A stretch of 64,000 nucleotides of DNA from Haematobia irritans (lineage: Eukaryota; Arthropoda; Insecta; Diptera; Muscidae): contig NC_134398.1 in the NCBI RefSeq assembly GCF_050003625.1, forward strand, positions 104,817,253 through 104,881,252. Direction: 5' to 3'. Numbering within the stretch: the first letter of the stretch is position 1; each line of letters opens with the position of its first letter. A model generated the notes under the pieces. The model saw only the letters and a list, made by a program, of their open reading frames with translations, did not search any database and was not told the DNA's origin. Of this stretch, positions 1 through 12,318 are shown piece by piece. A program made the translations under genes and the position numbers.

Positions 1-221
1 GCTATATATGCTGTGGGCAGTGATGTCAATTGTTGGGCATTCAATTCGTCAAAAAATCGTCACCTTTAAACGAATTATTCAAACAATAGCATAACAGATG
101 TCATTTGAATTCGATTTAATTTCATGAAAATGAGTAATCATGCTAACTAATTAGTCATACAGTTTCCATTTTCCTTAAACATTGATTTATTTCAATACTT
201 AGTACTAAGTTCGTTTCTGCC
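1..221. other. AT-rich sequence without a recognised feature
   Basis: No credible ORF, RNA or repeat end was seen in this stretch. A MITE-like terminus follows directly. Confidence 0.5.
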
Positions 222-810
222 TAAAGGCCGGTACTATGTTCGGTTTTCGAGTTGAAAATCACTTTATTTTCGCGATTACTTACAATAAAAATTTTAAATA
301 AAAACAAATAGATTGCTGTGAAATCGTAATGGAATATAGATGAAAAAGACAATGCGTATCAATTGAGTTAAATTATCTGGTTTTAATCGCACTGGTTTTA
401 ATGCGATCTCGGTATTTATTTGAACAAACGGTGCTTCGAAATTCCCATTTACTCTAAATTCAAATATAGTCACCATTTGTTTAAATAAATACCGCGATCG
501 CAAAAGGAAAACATTTTTTTTAAGTTATTTTCACATCCCTATGTTCTTAAAATCCTTTGTTTATTCATTTTTTCTATGAAATTTATTTTAATAATTTGAC
601 ATATATTTTGAAAAGAATATGTTCAGTCAGAACATATTCCAAATTAGGGGCGTTTTAAATTATGAAGTTGACGTGTTTTTGGAGGAAACCTTGTGTTATG
701 AACTTGATTTTTGTATGGGAAAACGACTCGTTTTGAAATGCTTATACAGCGAAAACATTTCAAACCCCAAAACATGCTTGGTGGGAACGCCATATTATAT
801 GCAACACCTT
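222..810 (+). repeat. Dispersed repeat R1, copy 1, with an AAGGCCGGTACT terminus
   Basis: The left end reads AAGGCCGGTACTATGTTCGG. The same terminus recurs at 2122 and, inverted and degenerate, near 3027 and 40790. From about 437 to 800 the sequence matches the repeat at 57725-57913 plus 58899-59055, which there is split by an N1 element. This copy therefore gives the uninterrupted state of that site, near the string agaatatgttcagtcag at 614-630. Short ORFs inside look like chance. The family looks like a non-autonomous DNA element, but the right terminus was not pinned down. Confidence 0.55.
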
Positions 811-990
811 ATAAATATGAGTGTGAAGCAGAGAAAAAAGCGGAGAATTCTCTATTTCTCAATTATCAAAATTGATCCCTCTATGGTTCTCTTTTGCTGG
901 CTTTTTGAGGTAAACGAACGACTTCCAGTAATATTTTTGATGATTACCAATAATTAGCGGGTTCTCGAACGGAGCTAATATGAATAATAT

Positions 991-1185
991 GCGTACTAAG
1001 TTCGAGTTTATCCGCTAAAGTGAAAACTAAAAACATATTTGTAGTAAATTTTATTATAACTTAATGGGGGGAATAGCCCAAAGCAAATTTTCAAAAAGTT
1101 TTTTATTCCTTACAATAAATTATTAAAGAAAAGTAATCGTGAAAAAATGCCGATTTTAGCGGTTAAACTCGAACTTAATACCCAC
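991..1185. repeat. MITE with GTACTAAGTTCGAGTTTA termini
   Basis: The ends are inverted: left GTACTAAGTTCGAGTTTA with CCGCTAAA, right TTTTAGCGG followed by TTAAACTCGAACTTAATAC. The element is about 195 bp and has no ORF. Related elements lie at 33292-33768 and 38549-38770. The superfamily is not clear from the termini alone. Confidence 0.7.
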
Positions 1186-1420
1186 CTTAATACCTCGTAC
1201 ACATTACACTTTCAAAATCCACTAAAATTCAACTGTCATTTGCCTTATAAAAAAGGTATTTCAAATCTATTTTTCGTAGATTTCGAGACTAATGTGAATG
1301 AGCTTTAATAGTAATTACACAATTTTACTAGCACGCCAACATCAGTAGTAACTACAAAATAGCAAACGTGGCATCACTGGTATCCATATGATCATAATTT
1401 AACAGCTACCATCAGTGACA

Positions 1421-1664
1421 AGGCATATTAATTAAAGGTAAAGTCACCCCATGATATGTGTACACCCCATGATATTTAGAAACTCAAACTAAAATGACAG
1501 GTCACTTAAGTTGACATTTTGTGTATGTGTAGTGTTGTTGTATTGTAATATTTATGTACACAAAGAATGTAAACAAACATACTAAACGTAAACAAAGCCT
1601 TTGACAAGATGAATGTCGATATTAGTCACCTGATTACATGACTTTACCTCTTTAATATGCCTTG
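1421..1664. repeat. MITE with AAGGCATATTAA / AAAGGTAAAGTCA termini
   Basis: The inverted ends pair AAGGCATATTAA plus AAAGGTAAAGTCA on the left with TGACTTTACC plus TTTAATATGCCTT on the right. The element is about 240 bp and non-coding. The outer flanks (ccatcagtga, gcatcagtgatgg) also resemble each other inverted, so the true ends may lie slightly further out. Confidence 0.6.
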
Positions 1665-2119
1665 CATCAGTGATGGGAATTAGAAAATGTTTGGTACATG
1701 TTGAAAGGAACTTTTGGAAGTGTTCAAGCATGGCATATTCGATTAAGGTTTTATCAATGAAACACTTAATTGCGATATTTTAGTTTTATAGTTGATATAT
1801 ATTTAACAAGTTTTTTAATAATTAACCGACTCTTAATGTTTTTTTCACACTCTTTGTTTTTCTTACGTTTGCCGTCTAATTAAAAAACTCGTTTTTTACT
1901 AAAATATGTTGACAATATTTCGCCTGATGTGCCAGTGAGAACACTTAAGATGTGCAAAGAAATCATAGTTGTTTAGTTCCGCTCGAGGTCATGAGATTAA
2001 AAACAGATGTTGTTTTTTGTAAGTTGTAATTTTTATTTAAAAATATCCAATCATCGAGATACCTCTATGCTTGTCCTCAGGAAATTACTTTAACCAAATA
2101 TGAGAAAACATTTAACACA
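1665..2119. other. No feature seen
   Basis: AT-rich, with frequent stops in all frames and no clear repeat ends. Confidence 0.4.
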
Positions 2120-2121
2120 TT

Positions 2122-3028
2122 AAGGCCGGTACTCTGTTTGTTGGTGCGAAAAAAGTTCCACTCAATCATTGTTTCGCGTTGAAAAATGATAGTGTTGACA
2201 ATATATTTTAAGGGAAAAAAACAGCCATTTTGGGACTTTTTTGCGTTTATTTCGTCGAGATGTATTGACAACATCGCAGACTGTCACGAAATGATTACAT
2301 ATACATACGCAACTAGTGGCTCGATTTACACACACACGCATACAAAATAAATAATTTGAAAAAGAAGAAGCAGGCGAAGTTATTTTACAAATATCTTTGG
2401 AATTATAAAAATAAATTTTACAGTGCTGCATTTTATTTTTTGGAACATAGCAATTAATTCTTGTGATTCCATTCATTGCTACTTCGGTACTATACATGTT
2501 GGTTGAAGTGCTAATGCTTGTTTTGGAACATCAATTGCTGTGCCTCCTTTTTTTTTAAATTATGTTTTGTGTTTATTATCCCGATGCCCAGTACAAATGA
2601 AACGATTGTAAAATATAATTCACCAAATAAAGCTTTTATTTTGTTAACATTTGTGTTTAAATTTCATGTTATATATGTACATTATTTATATTCTACCATA
2701 TAGTAGGGAGCGGCTAGATATTGTTGCTAGTTTAATATGGAAATACAACTCCATGTTATACTTTGTTTTATCAATCATCAGATTACATTTTTAAATAATA
2801 ATCAGATCCACTTTTGTGTTATAAATTCACAAAAATCAGTTTAATAAATTATTTCTTAATTCACATTGCAAATGGCGCCATGTTATGAAAATACTGACTA
2901 CCGAGTTACGTCAGTTTTCAACTCGAAAAAAAACAAAGTACCACAAATGGAAAAAATTTCGCTAGTTTTTCGCATGTTTTGGTTTTGTATGGAGTTTCAA
3001 CGCGAAAACCGAACAGAGTACCGGCCTT
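2122..3028. repeat. MITE, about 0.9 kb, AGGCCGGTACTCTGTT termini
   Basis: The left end is AGGCCGGTACTCTGTT and the right end is its exact inverse, AACAGAGTACCGGCCT. The trinucleotide TTA flanks both sides and is a likely target duplication. The second part of each TIR (cgcgttgaaa versus tttcaacgcg) is conserved but shifted. The short ORFs inside do not resemble a transposase, so it is non-autonomous. Confidence 0.7.
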
Positions 3029-3031
3029 TAA

Positions 3032-3840
3032 TTAACAAAATCCCTGCCAGCATTTCAAAGTTCCATTTCATCCTCATCGTTACCACAGACTCGTAAATGT
3101 CACTTCAACCATCATGAAAAGGTACATCAAAAAGTACATGAAAGTATTTTGCCATCCCTACTACGATTTTTTTTGTGAAACGCCAAGCGCAACCAGCTTG
3201 TTATATTTTAATTAAATAAAAACGAAAATAAAGTTCTGAAAACATAGATTATACGCTTAAAATTGCGAAAGGTATATTGGTGAACAATTTTTGATTTTCC
3301 AAATGGAATAAAGTGATTGTTTTTCAGATATTTTACAGACATGCTGCTTCCATCAAATAAAAACACTAGTTGATAGACGCTGCAACATGTAACTCGCTAC
3401 TTGTAACTCAACATCATCATTAATGCCAAAAATTATTTAAAATGTAATGTGATAGTGGTATAAATGTTATATTTTTAAGAATTTGTAAATGTTTACACAA
3501 ATTAATAAATATCTAAACAAACGTGTTTTACTCGACCACAATGATTCTTTTACAACTATCTTAAAATGCACTTTTTCTGATTGTTTGGAGGGTCCCTTAT
3601 TGGCGTCGTTCTAAATTGATCTATAAAGGCACCTAATAATTGCACTCATGCGAAACCTTTTTGTAGTAACTTTTGCGTGGTACAACTTCTCAATAGTGAC
3701 GGCGCTTTTCCGACGAGTTTTTGATATCGTATACGATTGTTTTCGACGTGGTGGAGATTCTCAGAAGTGTCGTCAAATTCCAAAAATGTTGGCAGGGTAT
3801 ATATCTCACGACTTGAAAAAAGCGGATAATTACATTTAGA
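3032..3840. other. No feature seen
   Basis: AT-rich intergenic-type sequence. The short open frames are not protein-like. Confidence 0.4.
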
Positions 3841-4545
3841 AGTAAAACAAAACGCTGTTTATACCCAATACGCACTTTGTTTATTAAATTGTGTAAAAAA
3901 TGCTGCCATTTGCCCAAAAAAAGTACCTACTTAAATTTTCAACAATCGATATCTCGAAAACTAAGCATTTTTGACAAAAGTTGTACTTAATATTTTCTCT
4001 TTAAAATACCCTATTTATACCATATGTGCACTTCTTTTGTTAAATTGTGTAAAAAAATTAGCCATCTCTCAAATTTTTTTTATATGTAAATTTTCAACGA
4101 ACGATATCTCGAAAACTAAGCCTTTTTCACAAAATTGTTAATTAACGTTTTCTCTTTAAAATACAAAATTTTTTCTAATATGCACTTTCTTTGTTAAATT
4201 TTGTAAAAATTGCAGCCTTGTTCAGAAAAAAATTTTAAAATTTAAAATTTCAATGAACGATATCTCGAAAGCCAAGCCTTTTTGACAAAATTGTTACTTA
4301 AAGTTTTATCTTTAAAATACACAATTTCTATCTAATATGCACTTCCTTTGTTAAACTTTGTAAAAAGTGCAGCCATTTTCCCAAAAAAAATTAAAATATT
4401 TAAACATTAACGATCGATATTTCAAAAATTAAGTCTATTTGAAATAATTTGTACTTAACATTTTCTCTTTGAAATGCACACCCAATATGTACCTTGTTAA
4501 ATTGTAAAAAAATGATGCCATTTCTCCAAAAATGTAAGAAAACAA
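3841..4545. repeat. Tandem array of a ~156-bp unit, about 4-5 copies
   Basis: The motif cgatatctcgaaaactaagc begins at about 3947, 4102 and 4258, with a degenerate copy at 4415, giving spacings of 155-157 bp. Each unit also carries tttctctttaaaata and ttgttaaattgtgtaaaaa. Units differ by scattered substitutions, so this is a short, ageing satellite-like array. Confidence 0.8.
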
Positions 4546-5335
4546 AGGTAAATTCAAAGGATATGAAAATATCATTGTGAGTCCCAAATTATTAAAATTG
4601 TTTCGTATATATAGTTAGTCTATATATACAAAAAAAAAAATTGGGATATATACAATATATACATACAAAAAACTGGGAAACATAAAATGAAAATATTGTA
4701 ATCAGTTGTTTCATTATAGTACCTTAATCAATCATGTATATGTCATGTTTGATTACTTTCAAAAGTTCCCTTTAATGTTGTACCAATCTTTTTCCAATTC
4801 CCATCACTGACAGCAAATGTTGATCAAATTTCCAGAAGAAAGGAAGAACAAAAATCAAACAAGGAGATTTGAAACTTTTCTTAAACTTAGAATGGTCAGA
4901 TTATGTTATTGACCATCAAATTTTATCGCCTACAGGTGGAAATATCTGTGGTCGATCAATTCGTGCTGCCTTACATTCCGCCAAAACAGTTACATGGATA
5001 AAATACCACGTAACCTTTCAAAGCACATAAAGAAGTGTAGTGAAATAAGTCTATGTTTGCCAAGAATTTATAATGAATATTAGAAATTCAAGGAGGGCTT
5101 CGTCGTTTGTGAGAATCATGGAACAAGTTTCGTGAGACAAGCATTTGGCAATTAACACTGCTCATGTTTAATCATTGCGCAGGAACACCGAAACACAACA
5201 GCTAACAGGGGCTTTCGCAGATTGTATAAATTTGCTGTCCGAGAACCTCCAGCCATCTACTTTATCTCGTGAAACACCCACAAAGTCTAAGGCTGCCTAA
5301 GAATAATTATTAATTTTTATTCGATAAAATATTCA
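4546..5335. other. No feature seen
   Basis: AT-rich sequence with no ORF, inverted ends or tandem structure that could be supported. Confidence 0.4.
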
Positions 5336-6470
5336 TGAAACAAGAAATAAATTATTATTCAAATAAATTGTATGTAAGTTTTTTGAAGTGAATGTAAAAA
5401 TATCTGGAAAGAAGAAATCCAGATTATTAACCTGGTTTGCTTCAAATTTGGCACACAGAGTACAATGAATAGTGTCGTCAAGTGTGCTAATTTTGACTGA
5501 AATCGGTTCAGATTTAAATATAGCTCCCATTTAGAATCATATGACCACAGAAGTCAAACTTTTACTCCGATTTACATGAACGTTTTCACAGCCGGTCAAA
5601 GTGACATTGTAGCTATACATGACAAAACTGGTTAAATTCTGTTCAGATTTAGATATAGCTCCAATATGTCTCTTTTTGTCCGATTTACACTCATGACCAT
5701 ATGAGAGGCAGACATGTAGACAGAGTTGAGTTAGAATTGTTGCTATGCATGCGGAATTTGGAAATTGGTTTAGATTTAGATATAGCACTCTATATATGGT
5801 AGACTCATATGATAATGGAGGTCAACGTTTCAGTCTGATGTAATGTTAAATAAAATAGGTTTAGATTCCGATATGGCTCTACATATATCTCTCGCCCGAT
5901 TTACACTCATATGGCCACAGAGGCCAAAGTTCAACACCGATTTACGTGAAATTTTACACAGTTAGCAGAAGTTGGTTGAAATCGATTCAGATTTAGATAT
6001 ACACACCAGATATATGTTTTAGGCTCTTTTAACTACAAAGGACATACGTTTACTCAGATTTACGAGAAATTTTGTACAGCGATGTAAAAGTTTCAATCTG
6101 ATTTACGAGAAGATTTAAAAAGAGCCTAAAATTTTACTGCGGGTTATTTCAAATTTTGCACAGATAGTCTATGAAATGAAAGCAGATGTTGGTTAAAATC
6201 GAGAGCCCATGTGACCACATATGTCAAAGCTTTTGCCGAATTTAAGTGGTATTGCGCACAGTGGTTAGAAGTTTAACTCTAGCTTTGCCTGGAAAAGTTG
6301 CATTGAAATTGGTTAAGATTCAGATATAGCTCACATATATTTCCGCCCGATTTGTGCTCAATTGACCACACAGGCCAAAGTTTTACACCAATTTATGTAA
6401 AATTTTGCGTAAGGAGTAGAAGTGTCGTTATATCAACAAAATTGGTTGAAATTGGTAAGATACAGATATA

Positions 6471-7404
6471 GGGTGATTTGTTAAGATCTTGATAACTTTT
6501 TTTTTTAAAAAACGCATAAAATTTGCAAAATCTCATCGGTTCTTTATTTGAAACGTTAGATTGGTCCATGACATTTACTTTTTGAAGATAATTTCATTTA
6601 AATGTTGACCGCGGCTGCGTCTTAGGTGGTCCATTCGGAAAGTCCAATTTTGGGCAACTTTTTCGAGCATTTCGGCCGGAATAGCCCGAATTTCTTCGAA
6701 AATGTTGTCTTCCAAAGCTGGAATAGTTGCTGGCTTATTTCTGTAGACTTTAGACTTGACGTAGCCCCACAAAAAATAGTCTAAAGGCGTCAAATCGCAT
6801 GATCTTGGTGGCTAACTTACCGGTCCATTTCTTGAGATGAATTGTTCTCCGAAGTTTTCCCTCAAAATGGCCATAGAATCGCGAGCTGTGTGGCATGTAG
6901 CGCCATCTTGTTGAAACCACATGTCAACCAAGTTCAGTTCTTCCATTTTTGGCAACAAAAAGTTTGTTAGCATCGAACGATAGCGATCGCCATTCACCGT
7001 AACGTTGCGTCCAACAGCATCTTTGAAAAAATACGGTCCAATGATTCCACCAGCGTACAAACCACACCAAACAGTGCATTTTTCGGGATGCATGGGCAGT
7101 TCTTGAACGGCTTCTGGTTGCTCTTCACTCCAAATGCGGCAATTTTGCTTATTTACGTAGCCATTCAACCAGAAATGAGCCTCATCGCTGAACAAAATTT
7201 GTCGATAAAAAACCGGATTTTCTGCCAACTTTTCTAGGGCCCATTCACTGAAAATTCGACGTTGTGGCTCGTTAGTAAGTCTATTCATGATGAAATGTCA
7301 AAGCATACTGAGCATCTTTCTCTTTGACACCATGTCTGAAATCCCACGTGATCTGTCAAATACTAATGCATGAAAATCCTAACCTCAAAAGAATCACCCT
7401 TTAT
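6471..7404 (-). mobile_element. Mariner-like element copy A (DD41D, internally deleted)
   Basis: About 0.93 kb, with short termini AAAGGGTGATT at the 3' and 5' ends and TA at the borders; the left terminus has lost a base or two. It sits inside a 153-bp array unit. It is close to copies B (37180), C (52164) and D (55814). All four lack the N-terminal DNA-binding part of the transposase, so this is a non-autonomous deletion derivative. Confidence 0.9.
6575..7288 (-). pseudogene. Truncated DD41D mariner transposase, copy A
   Basis: The reading frame starts at 7288 (MNRLTNE) and jumps straight to the catalytic region. Visible motifs are FSDEAHFW (first Asp), WFQQDGATCHTA (second Asp) and PLDYFLWG (third Asp), with 41 residues between the second and third Asp. 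That spacing is known from the rosa-type DD41D group. A TGG to TAG change near 6811 interrupts the frame between the second and third Asp. The helix-turn-helix domains expected in a ~340-aa transposase are deleted, so it should not bind its own TIRs. Confidence 0.88.
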
Positions 7405-8082
7405 ATATTTCATTCGCCCGATTTACACTCGGTTACCACAGAGGCCAAGGTTTTACTCCGATTTGCCTGATGTTTTGCATAGGGTGACATTACATCATGC
7501 CAAAGTTGGTTGAAATCGATTCAGATTATGATATAGCTCTTATAGATATTTCGTCCGGTTTACCCTCATATTACCACAGAGAACAAAGTTTATTCCGATT
7601 CACGTAAAATTTTATACAGGGAGTACAATTAGGATTATTTAATGCATGCCGAAGTTGATTGAAATTGGTTCAGATCCAGATGTTGCTCCCACTATATCTT
7701 TCGCCCGATTTGCACTCAGTTTACCACAAGCCGAAGTTTTACTCCGATTTACGAGAAATTGTGCACAAGGAGTAGAAGTGTCATTCTAGCTATATTATTG
7801 TAATCGGTTAATATTCAGATATAGCTCTCATATATATCTTTCGCCACATTTATAATCATCTGAGCACAGATGTCAAAGTTTACCCGGATTTAAGTCGAAT
7901 TGCACACAGGGGGTATACGTTTAACTCTAGCTTTGCCTGGTAAAGTTGAATTGAAATTATGCTCAGTTGACCACAGAGGCCAAAGTTGTACACCAATTTA
8001 TGCAAAATTTTGCGCAAGGAGTAGAAGTGTCGTTATTACTATATCTGAAAAAAATCGTTGAAATTGGTAAGGTTTAGATATA

Positions 8083-9434
8083 ACAAGTAAGGAAAGTCTA
8101 AAGTCGGGCGGGGCCGACTATATTATACCCTGCACCACTTTGTAGATCTAAATTTTCGATACCATATCACATCCGTCAAATGTGTTGGGGGCTATATATA
8201 AAGGTTTTGTCCCAAATACATACATTTAAATATCACTCGATCTGGAAAGAATTTGATAGACTTCTACAAAATCTATGGACTCAAAATTTAAGTCGGCTAA
8301 TGCACTAGGGTGGAACACAATTTTAGTAAAAAAATATGGGAAACATTTAAATCTGAAGCAATTTTAAGGAAACTTCGCAAAAGTTTATTTATGATTTATC
8401 GCTCGATATATATGTATTATAAGTTTAGGAAAATTAGAGTCATTTTTACAACTTTTCGACTAAGCAGTGGCAATTTTACAAGGAAAATGTTGGTATTTTG
8501 ACCATTTTTGTCGAAATCAGAAAAACATATATATGGGAGATATATCTATATCTGAACCAATTTCAACCAAATTTGGAACGCATAGCTACAATGCTAATTC
8601 TACTTCCTGTGCAAAATTTCAACTAAATGGGAACAAAAAATTGGCCTCTGTGGTCATATGAGTGTAAATCGGGCGAAAGCTATATATGGGAGCTATATCT
8701 AAATCTGAACCGATTTCAACCAAATTTGGCAAGCATAGCTACAATGCTAATTCTACTCCCTGTGCGAAATTTCAATTAAATCGGAGTAAAAGATTGGCCA
8801 CTTTGGTCATATGAGTGTAAATCGGGCGAACGATATATATGGGAGCTATATCTAAATCTAAACCGATTTCAATAAAATTTTTCACACTTGACTACACTAC
8901 TAATTGCACTCCTAGTGCAAAATTTCAACTAAATTGGGTTAAAACTCTGGCTACTGGGACCGTATTAGTCCATATCGGGGGAAAGATATATATGGGAGCT
9001 ATATCTAAATCTGAACCGATTTAGCTGATATTTTACAAGTTTTTCGAGACTCATTAAATATTCGGATGAACTGAATTTGAAGAACATCGGTTGATAAACA
9101 CGCCAATTATGACCAGATCGGGGATAAATATATATGGCAGCTATATCTAAATCTGAACCGATTTTTTGCAAAATCAATAGCGATTGTCTTTGTTCCAAAC
9201 AACGACCCTATGCCAAATTTGAGTACGATCGGACTTAAACTGCGACCTGTACTTTGCGCACAAAAATACATGAACAGACAGACAGACAGACGGACATCGC
9301 TAATTCGACTCAGAATTTAATTCTAAGACGATCGGTATACTAAACGATGGGTCTCAGACTTTTCCTTCTTGGCGTTACATACCAATGGCCAAACTTATTA
9401 TACCCTGTACCACAGTAGTGGTGAAGGGTATAAC
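8083..9434 (-). mobile_element. DINE-1-like (Helentron-related) element E1
   Basis: Read on the minus strand, it begins at 9434 with a TATACCC...GGGTATAA imperfect palindrome, followed by GTCTGTCTGTC-type microsatellite, then about three 153-bp internal repeats, and ends at 8083 with a hairpin (AGTCGG-loop-CCGACT) and the tail CTTACTTGTT. These are the features described for DINE-1/HINE non-autonomous Helentrons. There is no coding capacity. It lies inside an older array of its own internal repeat. E2 is the other clear copy in the window. Confidence 0.82.
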
Positions 9435-9830
9435 TAGCTTATATTTCTTTCGCCCGATTTTCATTCAGTTGACCACAGAGATCAAAGTTTTACTCCAATT
9501 TACGTGACATTTTTCACATGGCGTAGAAATAAAATTCCATATGTGCATGGCAAAGTTGCTTGAAATTGATTCAGATATAGCTCCCACATATATCTATTGT
9601 CCCATTTATACTCCTGTTACCACAGAAGTTAAAGTTTTACCCAGATTTAAGAGAATTTTTTTTTCACAAAGAGGAGGTGTCATTATAACCATACAGGTAT
9701 GCATAACATATTTTATTAAAATCGGGTAAGGTGTAGATATATTTCCCCTATAAAAATCTTTCGCCCGATATAGTCTCATATGACCGCGGAGGCGTAAGTC
9801 TCACATCACATTTTGCATGCAAATTTTAAT
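9435..9830 (-). repeat. Continuation of the degenerate 153-bp array
   Basis: The motifs ttcgcccgatt, gaccacagag and ttttactccaatttacgtga recur here after E1, in the same register as the array to its left. E1 therefore inserted into this array. Confidence 0.65.
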
Positions 9831-10693
<863 letters not shown>

Positions 10694-11214
10694 TTAAAAT
10701 TCCAATTTTGCACGAATAAAAATATTAAAAATTTCTAAACTAGTCATAATCTCATTTTCAAAATATCATAAAATCTCAATATTATTCATTATTAAAGGCC
10801 TTAATACTACATTATTATAATACAAACATTCATGTAATAATTTATCTCCAATGCTAATTATGTTATTAATGTAATGCTAAATTATATATAATGTTAAAAA
10901 AAAATGTTAAAATTTAAGAATAAAACCAATTTTGTAAATGTTTGAATTTAAAAAGAAAGTTAAAATGTGTTTAATAAGGGTTGAAATGTAACAGCCGTTA
11001 AAAAGTAGGCTAATGCAATTTTGGGATATTTCCACATATTTATAGGCAACGGAAATATCAAGGATGACAGAAATGTCATATGGGGTGGGCTGAACACCAA
11101 GTCTCAAATAGGAATCCAAAAAATTATCTGTTGAATTTTAAATGTATTTGTCTGTTAGCAAAACAGCATAAAAAAAGCATACCCGTTTCACTCAGACAGC
11201 AATAGCCCAATATA
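10694..11214. other. No feature seen
   Basis: AT-rich with no supported gene or repeat structure. Confidence 0.4.
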
Positions 11215-11480
11215 GAGGGGTTTTAGACGATGCAATTGGTTGCGTGCAATTTTTTGTATTCTCTTTTAAAGTTGCTTCTTAAAAACTTCAGCATTTATAC
11301 GTTGAAATTTTTCATGCAATCGCTTGAAATTTCAAGTTTCAGAAATGTCAAAAAATTGCAAGAGGAACGGAAAACATGAAATTTTTTCTACCCCCTTTGC
11401 TTCTCTACCCCGTTTGCCTACAAACAAGAATTGCGTGCAATTATTGCATGCAATTATTGCATCGTCTAAAACCCTTCATA
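11215..11480. repeat. MITE with GGGTTTTAGACGATGCAA termini
   Basis: GGGTTTTAGACGATGCAA near 11219 and TTGCATCGTCTAAAACCC ending near 11474 form an exact inverted pair. The body is about 260 bp and contains further ATTGCATGCAATTATTGCA-type internal palindromes. Non-coding. Confidence 0.75.
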
Positions 11481-11940
11481 GTAATTTGCGACTTCCCATC
11501 CCTGAACTAACTGGTTGAGAGAGTCACCCATACCATTTCACTCATTGAGAGAGAATGCCAAAAATACATCAGAGCTGTATACGCGTAATTGCTGTTTTAC
11601 ACTGTTTACATACTCCCAGCTCTGGTTCAGGGAAACAAACTGGTACTTTAAATATTTTAAATGTACAACCCTAAAAAGCGGAAAGAACAACCCCATCCGG
11701 CGAGCTAGGCCGCAGCATAACACCACTGAGTACTAGATCCGCTTAAATAAGGGGGTTGTCATATTTTGGCGCCCGGCAACATGGGGCGATTTTTTTTGAT
11801 CAGATTAATAGTCAATCATATTTTGACGCCCAATAAACTTGGACGACTTTGTTTGGTTCGATTTTTGGTCAGCAAATTTTGCCGCCCTATATAATGGAAC
11901 TTATTTACAGCTTGAATATTAAAGTGTCATATAATGACAC
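11481..11940 (+). other. Possible LTR-retrotransposon primer-site remnants
   Basis: Three similar strings occur in a row: TTGGCGCCCGGCAACATGGG near 11766, TTGACGCCCAATAAACTTGG near 11822 and TTGCCGCCCTA near 11877. The first resembles the TGGCGCCC...GGGG primer-binding sites of some LTR retrotransposons. No LTR pair or pol sequence was found here. A palindrome GTGTCATATAATGACAC ends at 11940, just outside the inverted-repeat composite. Confidence 0.3.
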
Positions 11941-12318
11941 CACACAGAAAAAAATGAAGCAAAATAAAAATCAATTATTGGCATATTTGAATGAAAAAAT
12001 TATATCAAATACCATTTTTATTAAGTCAAATACGAAAATAATTGGTTGAATGGAAAACTGTCAAAAATATCCAAATTCCCTGGTAATTGAATTCACAACA
12101 CATCAATTACTATGTTCAATTGGACTAAGTGTAGAAGTTGTTGATTTAAGAATAATGTGTAATTGCCTGATAAAACTGTTTATGACGTTGCTACGCAATG
12201 AAAAAATAAATAAATACAAACAATAAAATGGCATGTATTGTTATTGTTAAGAAACTTCTCAGGTATATGGTCGAATTTATCAAGCAAATAAACCGTGGCA
12301 TCGGCAACACGATTCGAA

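Larger units (their letters stand above)
5336..8082 (-). repeat. Degenerate satellite-like array of the DINE internal ~153-bp unit
   Basis: Phrases such as tcagatttagatatagctcc, cgcccgatttacactcat, gaccacagaggccaaag and ttgcacagggagtagaag recur throughout. They match the 153-bp internal repeat of E1 (8083-9434) and E2 (60466-61996), but units here are far more diverged and vary in spacing. The array is interrupted by mariner A (6471-7404) and resumes after E1 at 9435-9830. It looks like an old expansion of the internal repeat of a DINE-like element, with no DINE ends visible around it. Confidence 0.75.

Noticed and set aside
619..957. A 112-codon open frame
   Set aside because: It lies in repeat R1, is not conserved in the second copy at 57.9-59.0 kb, and has no recognisable domain.
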